Source of the DNA: Isoetes taiwanensis
Taxonomy: Eukaryota > Streptophyta > Lycopodiopsida > Isoetales > Isoetaceae
Reading direction: 5' to 3'
NCBI GenBank assembly: GCA_021234155.1
Contig: JAJEKV010000017.1
Coordinates: 2,972,885 to 3,036,884 of the forward strand
Length of the DNA: 64,000 nucleotides
Positions 20,799 through 31,171 of the stretch are shown piece after piece (the first letter of the stretch is position 1; each line of letters begins with the position of its first letter). The notes under the pieces are model-generated. The model did no database searches. It saw only the letters and a list, made by a program, of their open reading frames with translations, and had not been told where the DNA came from. A program made the translations under genes and the position numbers.

Positions 20799-22997
20799 GG
20801 TGCCGGTTGACCGTCGAGCTAGAGTCGTCCTCACACGGAAGAACCGTCTGATGAGCTGGAGCTAGATGATGATGGACTCTTAGTTCTCCTCTTCCTTCTC
20901 CTATCCCTGACGTTCCCCTGGTTGCCCTCCCCTTCCTGCTGAGGGACTTCGTCACCATCCGGAAAACAAGGTGGAGGTGGAGGACCATCTTCCTGTGCAT
21001 TCATGAGAGGTGTCGCCCAGTTGATGAGGTGTTGCATCTGGTTCCTCATCTGCACCAACCTTGCATTGACTGCCTCTGGTGACATATCCTGCTCAAAGTC
21101 CTCCTGTTCTCTGCCAAACAAGTTCCTTGGTACCCAATTGCGTGGTCGGTGTTGATCTTGAGATCCTGCACTTGAGTTCCTTGCTGCAAGGTTTGATCAT
21201 CAATACATTTTATTTGGGTTAGATGTTGATCAATCTTACTTGCAATTGAATTATCTTTAGTTATAAAGAAATCATATAAAGGCTTGCATTTGTAAAACAG
21301 TTAATAGTCATTAATACATAAGGATTACATGATAATGGTAGATATATCTTAGCATAGTGGGGTACAAGAAATCATTTAGCACAAGACTTAAGAAAATTTA
21401 ACAACTATTCAATGGCCTCCCGAAAGCCTGAAGAAGTTCTTGACATCCCTGAATCGGAGGCCTTTGCCGAGGTTGCGCAAGATGTTCCTTGTCGATCTTC
21501 CTTCAAGTGCACGGGCCATCTCCGCTTCCGGAAGTTCTGGTGCTGTTGCTGCTACCACTGAAAGTGTTGCATCCCTAAGATGCCCTCTCGCAAAGTCGAG
21601 GCAATGGAGCGCGACTGCCCTGTTGAAAAGAATGATGTGATCGGCATGGGCGTATATCTTCGAGTCTTTGCCGGCCCGAAGTGCTATGAGAAGTGCCACG
21701 GGATTCTCCCCCTTGGGCTGAACTCCTTGTGGAAGACTATCATTTGCCCTTGGCCGAGGGCTGGAAGATAGTAGCGGCGGAGCGTGCCCTTCCCTACGCC
21801 TCGCATCCGGTGCCCTTCCTTTGAGCTGCTTTCGCCAGTAGGGCGCCCACCGCCATAAGGTCTTCATGATCCCTCCACATCTTTGGTTGCGTTGTCCAAG
21901 TTGATGCTTTGCTGGACCCTTCCCTCATGCTCCCGCTCGAACCGGGTCGGCTTGAGCTTGGGCCCTTCCACTGTTTTGTAGAGTGTGCTCAGTATCTGCT
22001 GGAACTCCTCCTCCGAGATGATAGGTTCTCGCTGTCGATAGATCTCCCTTATTCGGCGATAGGGCTGCTATATCCGACATTGTCTCCCCAGATAAGAGTG
22101 TCTCTCCCCAGCCTCCTTGGAATCTCCCCGGTATGAGTAGTCGATGAGATCTCGTGTTTTCCCGTGTGCTATCATGCCCAGGAGCTCGTCGATTCGGAGA
22201 CCCTGTTCCTGACAATAGGACAAGTTGAGGATGTCATTTGCAAAAATGTACTCCTCCCCGTCGATGACTATCGGCGACAAAGCTGTGATGCCGACTGGTG
22301 GGTCGGTAGCTGTTCTCATGTCGCCGCTGCCTCGACGCTGCACTCTTCATTCTTGTTGCCTCCCTCGCTCTCCCATTCGGGTTCCGCCTCCCCTCGCTGC
22401 CAGAAGTCTTCATGAATCTGCAGAGATGGTGCCCCCGACGCCGCGTGCCATAGTATTCGTAGGCGGAGGACTCTATATTCAGGATTTGATCCTGGGCCCT
22501 ACGGGTATCAAGTGGCGCTAAGTCTAAGGGCTGAACAGAGGGTTCCCCTACTTTATTGATTGACTTATAGTGCATGAAGAGGGCAAGGGTTGTCTGAGCT
22601 GAAAGGTACCTATGCCTATTATGTCTGCAGGTCATGTAATCGGGCATGGTCCTAGTCCTATCCCATAGCTGCTTCTTGCCTTTGGAACCTGCCAACTCTC
22701 GACCTAAAGCTTGGGTAAGTGTCTCAAGAGAAACCCAATTCCCTCCCCTAGGGGGTAATCTAACTTCCCAAGGCAGGACCTGCTGGTCATATTGGCACAT
22801 AATGTCCGTGTAGTAGGGTGTTCTAGTCAAGGTTGCATGAAGATCAAACAAGTGATCAAACACAGAGAAGGCTTGATCTACAGGAAGCTGATGGATGTGG
22901 CTGGCGAAGATTGTACCATCTCTCAAAGTTGTCGGGCCATTGAGCAGAAAGGGTGTAGAAAATGGCTTGCAAATATCGGTTGAGGTTCGTAAAATCG
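20799..22997 (-). pseudogene. Unknown chromovirus ORF between ORF1 and gag
   Basis: Overlapping broken frames appear to form one long protein. QAIFYTLSAQWPDNFER (about 22940-22985) leads into GTIFASHIHQLPVDQAFSVF (22234-22926 frame) and continues through PPRGGNWVSLETLTQALGRE and RHRYLSAQTTLALFMHYKSI. Next IVIDGEEYIFANDILNLSYC (22068-22343), then EAEMARALEGRSTRNILRNL (21409-21867), then a polar end EAVNARLVQMRNQMQHLINW with P-rich and S-rich tails (20831-21121). I recognise no family. Position suggests an extra structural protein or an N-terminal extension of Gag. A CCCCTTAG acceptor-like site at 22998 directly precedes the first open stretch, so it could be an exon joined to ORF1. That is speculative. 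Confidence 0.5.
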
Positions 22998-23874
22998 CCT
23001 AAGGGGCAGGGAGCGGTTCAGAGAAGGAAAAATGGCAAATGAGACCTATTTTTATAGACTAGGGGTGATCTCGGGGTTCGTGCAAAAAGGTACCTACCTA
23101 AGATGACCTTGGTTCTATGGCTCTGGGTGTCCAAATGAACTACCATGAAGTGCAAACTTAAGCAAAACAAAGCAAGAAACACTACATGGCAATTTGTTGG
23201 ATCAAATTTGGCTAATTTGGCTCAAAGATGGCCCCGACCCGTGAATCCGGCTACGATGGCCTCCGCGTCGCGGACGCAGACGCGTTTGGCGCGGTCTCAC
23301 CCGGTTGGCCTGTTTTGGGCCAATTTTTGGTCATTTTTGGGAATTTAAACATGCTAATATGGCTAATTGGGCCGATTCTAAGCTAACTAGCAACTTATTT
23401 TGAGCAAAACTGACATCTAAAAGCATGATTTTGGGCCCAGTCGGGTGAATCCACGCAGAGGCCCTAGGCGCGGTCTCACCCGGTTGGCCCGATTTTCAGC
23501 ATTTTTGATGATTTTTTTGCCAAAATTTTGTTGTAGTCATGATTTCTAGGGTGTTTCTAGACATGCTATGAAGAATTCTACCACAATTGGGTTCTATTTC
23601 CTATATTTCAAGCATACAACATTTTTCTAATTTACAGAGGGAAAGTAACTTTTATATTAATAACACAATTACATGGGAGTTTCTCTTTTCTAACAAAATT
23701 TACAAAATTTGAGGCCTAAGGCCTCTCTCTGCGAATCCTCCGTGCTAAGTGATATTCCTTGGGCATAAGGGTAACTCTCTTAGCATGGATAGCCCTTGAG
23801 GTTCCCTTCCTCAAGAGCCGGACCAGCTCTTGCCGGAAGCCTCTTGCGTGGCCCGGGTCATTAGAGGGGTAACC
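22998..23874 (-). other. Spacer or possible intron of the chromovirus
   Basis: AT-rich with no coding motif. Two diverged copies of the phrase GCGCGGTCTCACCCGGTTGG (about 23289-23309 and 23468-23488) suggest an internal duplication. The right border has a pyrimidine-rich acceptor-like site on the minus strand (CTCCCTGCCCCTTAG). No convincing donor is assigned. Confidence 0.4.
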
Positions 23875-24263
23875 CTATAATCGGTCCGAACTGCTGCAAC
23901 ACCTCTCTAAGGAGACGCCAAGGGCTTTCCTTATCGAGGGAGATTCGTGCACATCCGAAAGTGCCGATCTCCCTAAACACCCGGGCGATGTCTTTGTTAG
24001 CCCGTGGTGAACCCTCTTGGGTTTTTCCGGCCTAGGTGGGGTGGCTTGGGCTGGTTCTTCTTCGCCTGCCGCCCTCCACGACAGCTGCACCTCCCCGGCG
24101 GCAATACCACTCATTGTACCTCATCCAACGGCCGAAGGTACTCCTTGTATGCCACCATCTTCGCTTAAACTTCAGCGGTCCTGGCGGGCTGAGCAACGCC
24201 CGCTCCCCTACCTTTTGCTTCTTCACCACCTTAGGTGGTTCCGATTACCAGGGTAGGGTGGCC
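23875..24263 (-). other. Possible continuation of ORF1
   Basis: Beyond the TAG stop of ORF1 (24264-24266) another frame reads KMVAYKEYLRPLDEVQ and LPPGR (around 24110-24190). A third reads SWRAAGEEEPAQATPPRPEK and IRKALGVSLERCCSSSDRL (23875-24114). These could be ORF1's C-terminal part after a frameshift. Not recognised. Confidence 0.35.
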
Positions 24264-24818
24264 CTAAGCGTCCCGGTCCTGCTGCCCCTCCTCCTCCTCG
24301 CCATCCCCGCCCTCCTGCTCCTCTTCCTCCCGCTGAGGCTCCTCAATAACGACGGTCCGGCGAGGGCCGTCGTTCCTCCTCTTCGTCCGCCTTTCTTGCT
24401 CCCTCAGCTCCCTTTCCCGCTCCCGCTTCTTCCTGGCGGCCCTCTCCTCTGGCCACTCCGCGACTTTTTCCTTCCCCTTCTTTTTGGGCACTGAAGGGCC
24501 CGCTTCGTCGGTCTGGTGGTGGTGCTGTTCCTCCATCTGTTCTTCTATATGTTCCTCCACCTCGGTGTCTGAGGGCCCGAAGTGGCGAGATTCATCTGTT
24601 CTCTGCGTGCCCCCCGATGACGAGCTGCTGCTGGGGCTCTCCTCGGCATCGTGATAGGTATCGCCGCTGCTGCTGCTGCTGGGGGGAGGCTCCTCCTCCC
24701 CCTTCTTGGGTCGGAGGTGTTCAGGGACCTTCTTGACATGTCGCCCTGCTGCTGCCCGCGCCATCGAGAGGGTGGGGCGCTCCCCAAACTTCCTAGCTGT
24801 TTGTTTGGTGCGTGCCAT
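24264..24818 (-). CDS. Retrotransposon ORF1 with histone H3 tail-like N-terminus
   Basis: The product is 184 residues, starting at the first ATG after a leader of about 570 nt behind the PBS. Residues 1-10 are MARTKQTARK. Ala at position 2 favours Met removal, leaving ARTKQTARK, identical to H3 residues 1-9 including Arg2, Lys4, Arg8 and Lys9. Similarity to H3 ends there (FG instead of ST). The rest: basic 11-40; Ser/acidic 41-80; EVEEHIEEQMEEQHHHQ (86-102); strongly basic helical 111-148 (KKKGKEKVAEWPEERAARKK, likely nuclear-localising coiled coil); acidic tail 155-184. No enzymatic motif. It is the first ORF of the 6408-27035 element. The old copy at 5557-6163 keeps the same start with one substitution. 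Function is inferred only: chromatin-factor mimicry is possible, or a chance basic start. Confidence 0.8.
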   Translation of the reverse strand: MARTKQTARKFGERPTLSMARAAAGRHVKKVPEHLRPKKGEEEPPPSSSSSGDTYHDAEESPSSSSSSGGTQRTDESRHFGPSDTEVEEHIEEQMEEQHHHQTDEAGPSVPKKKGKEKVAEWPEERAARKKRERERELREQERRTKRRNDGPRRTVVIEEPQREEEEQEGGDGEEEEGQQDRDA

Positions 24819-25385
24819 GTCTTACGGTTCAGGAGATGGGTGACGAAAGGCTGAGCAAGAGAGAGGTGAAGGTGAAGGGTTGGAGAGAGAAAATGAGGTG
24901 TCAGATATTTAAAAAGGAGGGTCCCTGGGAATATTCTCCTACCATAATTACCCCTATTTATTAGCCCCCCTTATTAATTACAAGATATTTAGTAATTATT
25001 TAATTATTAATGTATATGTTAAATCTATATTAATTGATATTATACTTAAATTTTCGAATTTTTCTAATGGTTCGAAGTGCAATTTATGAATTTGCGCCAT
25101 TTTTCACCTGGGTCTCCGATTGGCATGATTCTTCGACCCATTTTAGGTGAAATTTGATGCAGATGCATAATTTCCACTCCAAATTTACTAGAAGATGCGT
25201 TTGACTCACTCAAACCTTCGTCTAACACTTAGCCTAAGTCCTGACCCACTACCTAGGAGGAAAAAAAAAAAATTTCCCCCATTTTCGCGGTTCAATGGTG
25301 GAAATGTTTATTTCACACCCCTATAGGCCTGTTAGACTACTTCATGGTTATGGTCAGTGCTAGTTCTTGGTCAACCAAGAACTTC
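24819..25385 (-). other. 5' leader of the chromovirus
   Basis: Untranslated leader between PBS and ORF1. It contains AT-rich sequence (24900-25080) and a poly-A run at 25261-25272. It aligns with the split leader of the old copy (6180-6402 and 27041-27300), for example the phrase GAATTTGCGCCATTTTTCAC near 25090. Confidence 0.7.
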
Positions 25386-25397
25386 GCTCTGATACCA
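25386..25397 (-). other. Primer binding site, initiator-Met tRNA
   Basis: The minus strand reads TGGTATCAGAGC, complementary to the 3' end of plant initiator methionine tRNA. It lies one base inside the 5' LTR end. It primes minus-strand cDNA synthesis and confirms which LTR is 5'. Confidence 0.93.
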
Positions 25398-25398
25398 T

Positions 25399-27035
25399 TG
25401 TGACGCCTCTAAACGTCATGGCCCCGTACCCTCGGCAGGAAATCCCCCATCCGGCTCAACAACCGCATGGGCCCTTCGTCTACCCCGCACTCTGAGGTGA
25501 CTCTTAGTGCGGGAAGGGAACACGAAGGTGTCTTGCGCGCCCTTCCCCTATGGGCTCCTATAACAGCGGAAGCGATAACACGTCAGAACTAGCATCAACA
25601 TATACAAATACTACCTCGAAGGGTAGTGCATCACGCATATACCAATACAAAGATGATAAGCACAAACCGTGAAACATGAGAGCTCCTACCCCTACCGGAC
25701 TCATAAGGAGGATGACCGGACCGCTAGGCCTCAAGATAGAGCAGACCGAGTCATGGCAATGGCGAGGGCTGGCATAGAACAATGGCTAGGGTTGACCACT
25801 CCATCCGCCCCTCCTGTGCATACTTTGCAGATGGGCTAAATCAGGCTCTGACAGGACTCTAGCCTTCCGGATACGCAATCCCATGGCATCACCCATCGGG
25901 ACTACTCCAGGTTGCATCTCCCCGGTCCGATGAGGCAGGAAGGGTTGCATCTCCCCTTCCCGGGATCTAGAGGTGCCGTGGGCGGCTAGAGAATCGTGGC
26001 GACACACGATTCGTACCCGACTGAACCCCCCAAAACGAGAGCCAAGCTGACACTTGCAGCTCTCGAGAGGCAGGGCGACACCATTGCCCCAGGAGGTGTC
26101 GGACCCATGCTCGGCCCACACGAAGTGACCGACCATAAGCCTAGCCCACTATGGGATCCCCCGAAGCCCCCACTCGGCAGGGATCCTCCCTCCACTTTCC
26201 CTCTAGCCCCGTTGTATGGTGCTGAGTCATATCATAGCCTCAATAGCCTGGTGGGCTCCTATGCACAGGCCGCAACTAATAGGAACTAAGGGATCTACTC
26301 TAGGAGCATACTACATATGGCCCTAGGTCTCTACCCCCCTTCCCAATACAAGAGGAGCAAACATGATCAACCAACATCATATAATCATCATATCACGAGA
26401 ATAATCATAAGAAGAACATCTTAACCTAATCATACAAATCTAACTAATGGTTAGGGTTCATTGATTAGGGTTCAAGATGTTGAATACGGGTTCTAGGATG
26501 GCTCTACTCTAGATACAAGATACTAGCATATCTGGAATGCTAATTCCAGATAAGCTATCACAACTACTATCCTATATACCTGCTCCTGAAGCTCTCCCTC
26601 CAGATCCGTGTGCCTCCATGGTCTTCGACTCACGAGATGCTGCTCCTACTCCAAGAACGAGTCTACCCTGCTGGGGCTGCTGCACCAGCCTATGCCACAA
26701 CAAACGATGTTCGAAACGGGGTTTCGAACGAGTAGGTGAGTCTCTGGGTGCTAGGGCTGGAAAGAGGCCTAGGGTTAGGGTTTAGGCCTATATAAGCTAG
26801 GTCCACCTAGGATGCCACGTGGCACCAATCGGGTGAGTCCTGTGTGGCGGGTGCCCAATAGGTTAAGGCCACGTGGATAATGGTCTAAACCTATGGTTGG
26901 CTAAGTTATGAGAATAACTTGGCCATGCCCCCTAGTGCCACAACCTATGGTATACAAGGCTATGAAGCTAGACTTGTATAGTGACGGATCCAGGAATATA
27001 CGTATTTATGGCGTATATTCCCCTGGACCGTCACA
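25399..27035 (-). repeat. 5' LTR of the chromovirus
   Basis: 1637 bp, TGTGACGC...CGTCACA. It contains the TATA box and telo-box pair (26770-26794). It aligns throughout with 6408-8059. It keeps many CTG/CAG triplets that are altered in the other LTR, although some sites are altered the other way. Confidence 0.92.
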
Positions 27036-27040
27036 TTTGG
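27036..27040. repeat. Target-site duplication TTTGG (right)
   Basis: This matches 6403-6407 exactly and directly follows the LTR terminus CGTCACA. Confidence 0.9.
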
Positions 27041-27425
27041 TGTGTCAATTATAAATTTGCGCCATTTTTTCACACGGGTCTCAGATTGGGATGATTCTTC
27101 GGCCCTTTTGGGTAAAATTTGATGCTCATGCATAATTTCCACTCCAATCTTACTAGAATGTTAATTTAACTCATTCTTTTTTCTTGCATCTATAATTTAG
27201 CCATGGGACCCAATACAAGAACGCAGCAGGCGTATTACTGCCTGGATTAAAAAGGACCAAATAATAGGAAACAAAAAAAGGACATGACCTGTTGCAGGTG
27301 ACCCATCAAAAGAGGGGAAGATAACACTATAGATTTTAAGGCTGGGGGCTTTACAACCCTGGCATTGAAGGCATACCTAAAGCAAACTGTCTAAAGATCA
27401 GTGTCCTAAAACAGAGAAAATCACA
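27041..27425 (-). other. Distal leader of the old chromovirus copy, then unassigned sequence
   Basis: 27041-27180 aligns with 25085-25205 of the younger element (GCGCCATTTTT, GATGATTCTTCG, ATAATTTCCACTCCAA). It is therefore the other half of the old leader. 27181-27425 is unassigned. About 27325-27380 (TATAGATTTTAAGGCTGGGG..) recurs inverted at about 61630-61690. Confidence 0.65.
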
Positions 27426-28101
27426 GCTCAAAATTTGCCATACCGAGAGTTGATTGGTTGTCTGCTTTACTTAGCAAATTGTATTAGGCCTGACATCTCT
27501 TATGCAGTGAATATTCTAAGTAGATATTGTAATGATCCAGGTATAGGTCATTGGCATGCAGCAAAAAGAATCTTGAGATACCTAAAAGGTACAAGCAATC
27601 ATGGCATAATGTTTCATTCAGAGAATCTAGTGCTTCAGTCATTTTGTGACTCAGATTGGGGCCGGGATCTAGATGAAAGGAAATCCACTTCTGGATTTAT
27701 TCTGTTTCTCATGGAAGTGCAAAAAACAAAGTTCAATAGCTCTCTCAACTGCAGAGGCTGAGTATGCAGCCACCACACTTGCAGCAAAGGAGATTTTGTG
27801 GTGTAGGAGATTGTTGAATGAATTAGGAATGAATCAGGAAGATCCCTTAATTTTGCAATCAGATAGCACAAGTTGTATTGCTATGACCAAAAACACTGTT
27901 CTTCATGAAAGGAGCAAACATATAGAGTTGGAGATGCATTTTATTCGTGACTTAGTAAACAGGAATATTGTGGAAGTTAAGTATGTTCAGACAGAGAATC
28001 AATTAGCAGACATTCTTACAAAATCACTGGCAGAAAACAGGTTCAACAAATTGAGGAAGCTAATAAACTGCAGGGATTATAATATGAAGGGAGAGTGTTA
28101 G
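27426..28101 (+). pseudogene. Ty1/copia RT end and RNase H fragment
   Basis: The 3' end of a copia polyprotein. YRELIGCLLYLANCIRPDIS, then RYCNDPGIGHWHAAKRILRY and LKGT (RT connection), FCDSDWGRDLDERKSTSGFI (RNase H first Asp region). After a frameshift near 27715, KKQSSIALSTAEAEYAATTL and SDSTSCIAMTKNTVLHERSK then HIELEMHFIRD (Glu, Asp and His of the RNase H site), QLADILTKSL, then stop at 28099-28101. The 5' nine-tenths of the element is missing. Codon and base composition look healthier than in the adjoining gypsy material. Confidence 0.9.
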
Positions 28102-28205
28102 AATGAGGTCATATTATAATCAATAGATTATTATCAGGGAATGCTGCTCATACAATTAAAGGGAAGATCTAATGCTACATGGACCTAAGGATCAAGCATT
28201 TGGAA
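28096..28205 (+). repeat. Copia 3' LTR, start only
   Basis: After the purine-rich GAAGGGAGAG the LTR starts TGTTAGAATG, a typical copia border that overlaps the pol stop. The LTR is interrupted at 28205 by the CACTA element. Its continuation should lie just beyond 38500 (GAAACCTATG..), though no far LTR end is identified. Confidence 0.65.
28203..28205. repeat. CACTA target-site duplication GAA (left)
   Basis: GAA directly precedes CACTACAAGG. GAA also directly follows GTAGTG at 38501-38503. A 3-bp duplication is the rule for CACTA elements. Confidence 0.7.
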
Positions 28206-28600
28206 CACTACAAGGGATAGTCGACGTCCAACGACGTCGCGACGTCGAAGAACGACGGGTCGTCGTCGAACATCGACGACATCGTCGTTCAACGACGACA
28301 ACGTCGTTTCGACGTCGTTCAACGACGTTTCTCAGGGCTGACGTGTCGGATTGGCCTGCGTGGCATGGTACTGCTGCCAAGCTGGCAAGCGTGCGTGTCG
28401 TGCCACGTGCACAAAACGTCGTTTAACGTCATCTCGTGGATCTGACGTGGCACATCCGGCTGCGTGGCTTGCTGACATGCCAGGCTGGCACGCCACCGTG
28501 TTCTGCCACGTCGACATGACGTCGTTGAACGACGACTAAAAAATCTGACGTGACCAGTCAGCTTCGTGGCTTGCTGACATGCCAGGCTGGCACGCCAAAG
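28206..28600. repeat. Left subterminal region of CACTA
   Basis: Dense ACGTCG/CGACGT motifs in both orientations at 28221-28330, 28415-28435 and 28505-28540. A 33-bp block, CGTGGCTTGCTGACATGCCA onward (28463-28495), is repeated exactly at 28565-28597. Inside it is the palindrome TGCCAGGCTGGCA. This is a likely transposase-binding array. Confidence 0.7.
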
Positions 28601-28675
28601 ATGGGAAACATTTACACTATATGTAGATAATACTATATGATGCTCCTTCCTTCCTTCCTTCTAACAATGTTGTAG

Positions 28676-28743
28676 GCATCAAAACTGAAGTTTTCGTGCA
28701 CTTGTGAAACCATGGGACTTAAGGGAGTGTGCAAGCAAATTGT
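28676..28743 (+). other. Candidate captured exon 1
   Basis: Bounded by TTGTAG|GC and TTGT|GTAAGTA. It reads ASKLKFSCTCETMGLKGVCK then QI. Phase joins the next exon only if the alternative donor two bases earlier (ATT|GTGTAAG) is used. Not recognised. Confidence 0.4.
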
Positions 28744-28913
28744 GTAAGTAGACGTGTGAAATATTGAGCATTTTGACTTTGCTATAACACTATGTGAAAT
28801 AAGGTAAATATTAAGATAAGATGACACAAAATTGTTTTTCTTTTTCCGATAACCAGTGGAAAATGGACAGAATGAGGTTTAACCTAAATTTGTTGGTCGC
28901 ACCCTAGAAACAG

Positions 28914-29033
28914 GCAGAAATCCATGAAGCGTATGATCTGGCATACTACTTGGGATGGTCTATTTTGTTAGGGTCGTGGCAACTAGGGCATATGCTTTAC
29001 GACCCTGACCCTGAACAGTACATGATATCTGTG
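28914..29033 (+). other. Candidate captured exon 2
   Basis: Bounded by AAACAG|GC and TCTGTG|GTAAGC, exactly 40 codons. It reads AEIHEAYDLAYYLGWSILLG, then SWQLGHMLYDPDPEQYMISV. It ends in phase 0, matching the next exon. Not recognised. In copy 2 the same exon carries altered CTG/CAG sites. Confidence 0.5.
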
Positions 29034-29130
29034 GTAAGCCTGTCTTTAAATTAAGAACTGCCGGTAGCCCTAAAATTGGATTATATATCGAAATTGCAAT
29101 GAAGCTGAGATAAGCTGTCTTATATTTTAG

Positions 29131-29291
29131 AGAGGAAAACCCTCTCCTGCGGCTATGGGTAGGAAGAAAATGGAAAATCCCGAGGGTATTATGAAGGGGC
29201 CAATGGCTGCTATGAAGCCAAAGCTGGATCGGCCAGTCTTTGCTCCGAAACTAAAGCAGAGGTGGGCAAAAATCCGTTGGGAGAATGTCAA
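29131..29291 (+). other. Candidate captured exon 3
   Basis: Bounded by ATTTTAG|AG and GTCAA|GTAAGA. It reads RGKPSPAAMGRKKMENPEGI, then MKGPMAAMKPKLDRPVFAPK and LKQRWAKIRWENVK, open from phase 0. A basic, Met/Lys-rich segment. Not recognised. The copy 2 equivalent (from about 32194) gains stops at altered CTG/CAG positions. Confidence 0.5.
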
Positions 29292-31171
29292 GTAAGAAAG
29301 CAACTTTACATCATGATGCAAACGTGGAAAGCAACTTCTAAAATGATGCCATGGAGAAATCATACATTCTTCAACGTTCTACTCAGGTTTGGGAATATAT
29401 CTTTCAATTTTGAGTATATCTGACTATGAATCTTGTTAAATTTGTTTAAATGGATTTAAAATGATATACAGATCTAACTACATGCTTGAAACAATGCCTA
29501 TTGCTTGCTGGGTAAATTTGAGGAAAGGTTATTTGGGCTTTGTGCTAAGAAAATATATGTCCAATTGATTTAGTGATAAATCTAGTAGAGGGCATCTGCC
29601 ATAATCAGTAGATTGTAATGGCCTTAATACATCCCACATATTGCTACTGGTTATATGTTCAGCATATAATTTTAAACTAGATTTTACTGGTATTATAGAT
29701 GTACAGCGGATCTGACCTATGGATCCATATGCTTATTGTCTGATTTAAACACTCCACTTTGCTGGAACATTGTTGAGTTATAAGATAGGTAAGATCTCTA
29801 TAATATAATGGCCAGGAGGATCCTAAGATGTTTTTTGACAGAAACATGAGATGAAATAGGTAAATCTGACGTTCTAAGCCAGTTAACAATATGAAATGAA
29901 ACTTGTAATGTCTGCTATGATGTAAGGAATCTGGAATAGCTCTCCCACTGAAAATAAGCAGAGCATCTACATAATGTTGAATGTATTATAACCTGATATA
30001 GCTGCATAGATGTTGAGGCTATAGGTAGGTGATTAACCAGAAAATGCTTATTAGCATAGAAACATATGTGGGGCAGAAATAAGAGGTGGCTCTTATATAG
30101 ACTAAGAGGTAAAATGAACAATGAACATAAGTTCAGCTTAAATGTATCCTTATGGGGATATTTGTTCTGACTATTTATGCAGCAAAATGCACTACAGATA
30201 ATATTGGTATATGACTGATCTGATGCTTAGGCTTATGACTTAGAATAGATTCTTTAGTTTACTGAGGCAAGTTTGAACATCAAATGTTTGTTGCTAAACA
30301 ATAGACATTTGTGAACTTAGTGGGAAATAAACATAAGTTCAAAGAGAGTATATCTGGAAAAATTTCTGACATAATTGCAGCATATAAAACAGGAGTAATC
30401 TAGGGATATGGCAGACCTCATGTGTAGATCCATCTGCTTATTGCTCAGCTGATACATGCTTGTATGATGAATTTAAATGGTTACTTGTGCTTAGAAAAGC
30501 AGTAGACAGTTGTGTACTGTCTTGAACAGTTTTTTAAATGTCCTTACCCCATGATGTGTTTGTGAAGCAAGCAGGGTGAAGGGGCATAAACCTAAAAAGT
30601 CCCATGACACCTGCTACCCTCAGCATGGCAACCATACTAATGCTTGTTTTTGTTGTTTTGGGTGCAGGTAACAGGACTTTTTACTCCCTGCTATGTTTTA
30701 TTTAAAAGATGGAAGATGGACAAAAAGCGGAAATTCTTTCTCACGAATTGGTCTTGAAGACTCAATATGAACTTAGAATTACTTGGAACTACTGTTCATA
30801 TGACTCTTTGTCTTATGTTTATTGTTGCTTAAAACTGCATACTTATAAGATTTGTTAGATTTTATGTCTGATGTATTTGAAAATATTTTGAGTTAAAATA
30901 AAGTACTGCTGTTATGGGAAAATGTAACCAGATCATGGCCTTGTTGTTTAAAGTCACCTACTTAAATACAAGGGCTGCTTATTGAATCGAAATTTAGTCC
31001 TTGAAAAGGTCTAAACTAGATTGAAATCTGTCTTCTGACAGGTCTAAGGTTTTTTGTTTTAATTCCAGCTTCTTGGTTATACCAAGTTCCTTGATTTTGG
31101 TTACATAATATGTAGGTGAATGGCTATTTGGCTTACTATGACATTCTAACAATGTACAGATTTTATTATAG

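Larger units (their letters stand above)
6408..27035 (-). mobile_element. Chromovirus-type Ty3/gypsy retrotransposon, nested and interrupted by hAT
   Basis: This is a complete element in minus orientation. 5' LTR 25399-27035, initiator-Met PBS 25386-25397, ORF1 with H3-like start 24264-24818, a second unknown ORF about 20799-22997, gag about 12745-13291, protease about 11758-12096, RT about 11069-11560, RNase H about 10594-10880, integrase about 9479-10300, chromodomain about 8935-9128, PPT 8060-8070, 3' LTR 6408-8059. Total 20.6 kb, or about 13.1 kb without the 7.5-kb hAT insertion. Two additional ORFs upstream of gag make it larger than most chromoviruses. All long frames except ORF1 are broken; many breaks coincide with CTG/CAG sites and may be sequencing artefacts. 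The TTTGG target duplication shows that both outer ends are intact. Confidence 0.88.

Noticed and set aside
24036-24494. Long Leu/Pro-rich open frame on the plus strand
   Set aside because: It is the antisense of ORF1's basic and acidic repeats. Composition and position show it to be a shadow.
24789-24818. ORF1 as a captured histone H3 gene
   Set aside because: Identity to H3 stops after residue 9 of the tail. The next residues (FGERPTLS) and the rest of the protein have no histone fold, so capture of an H3 gene is not supported.
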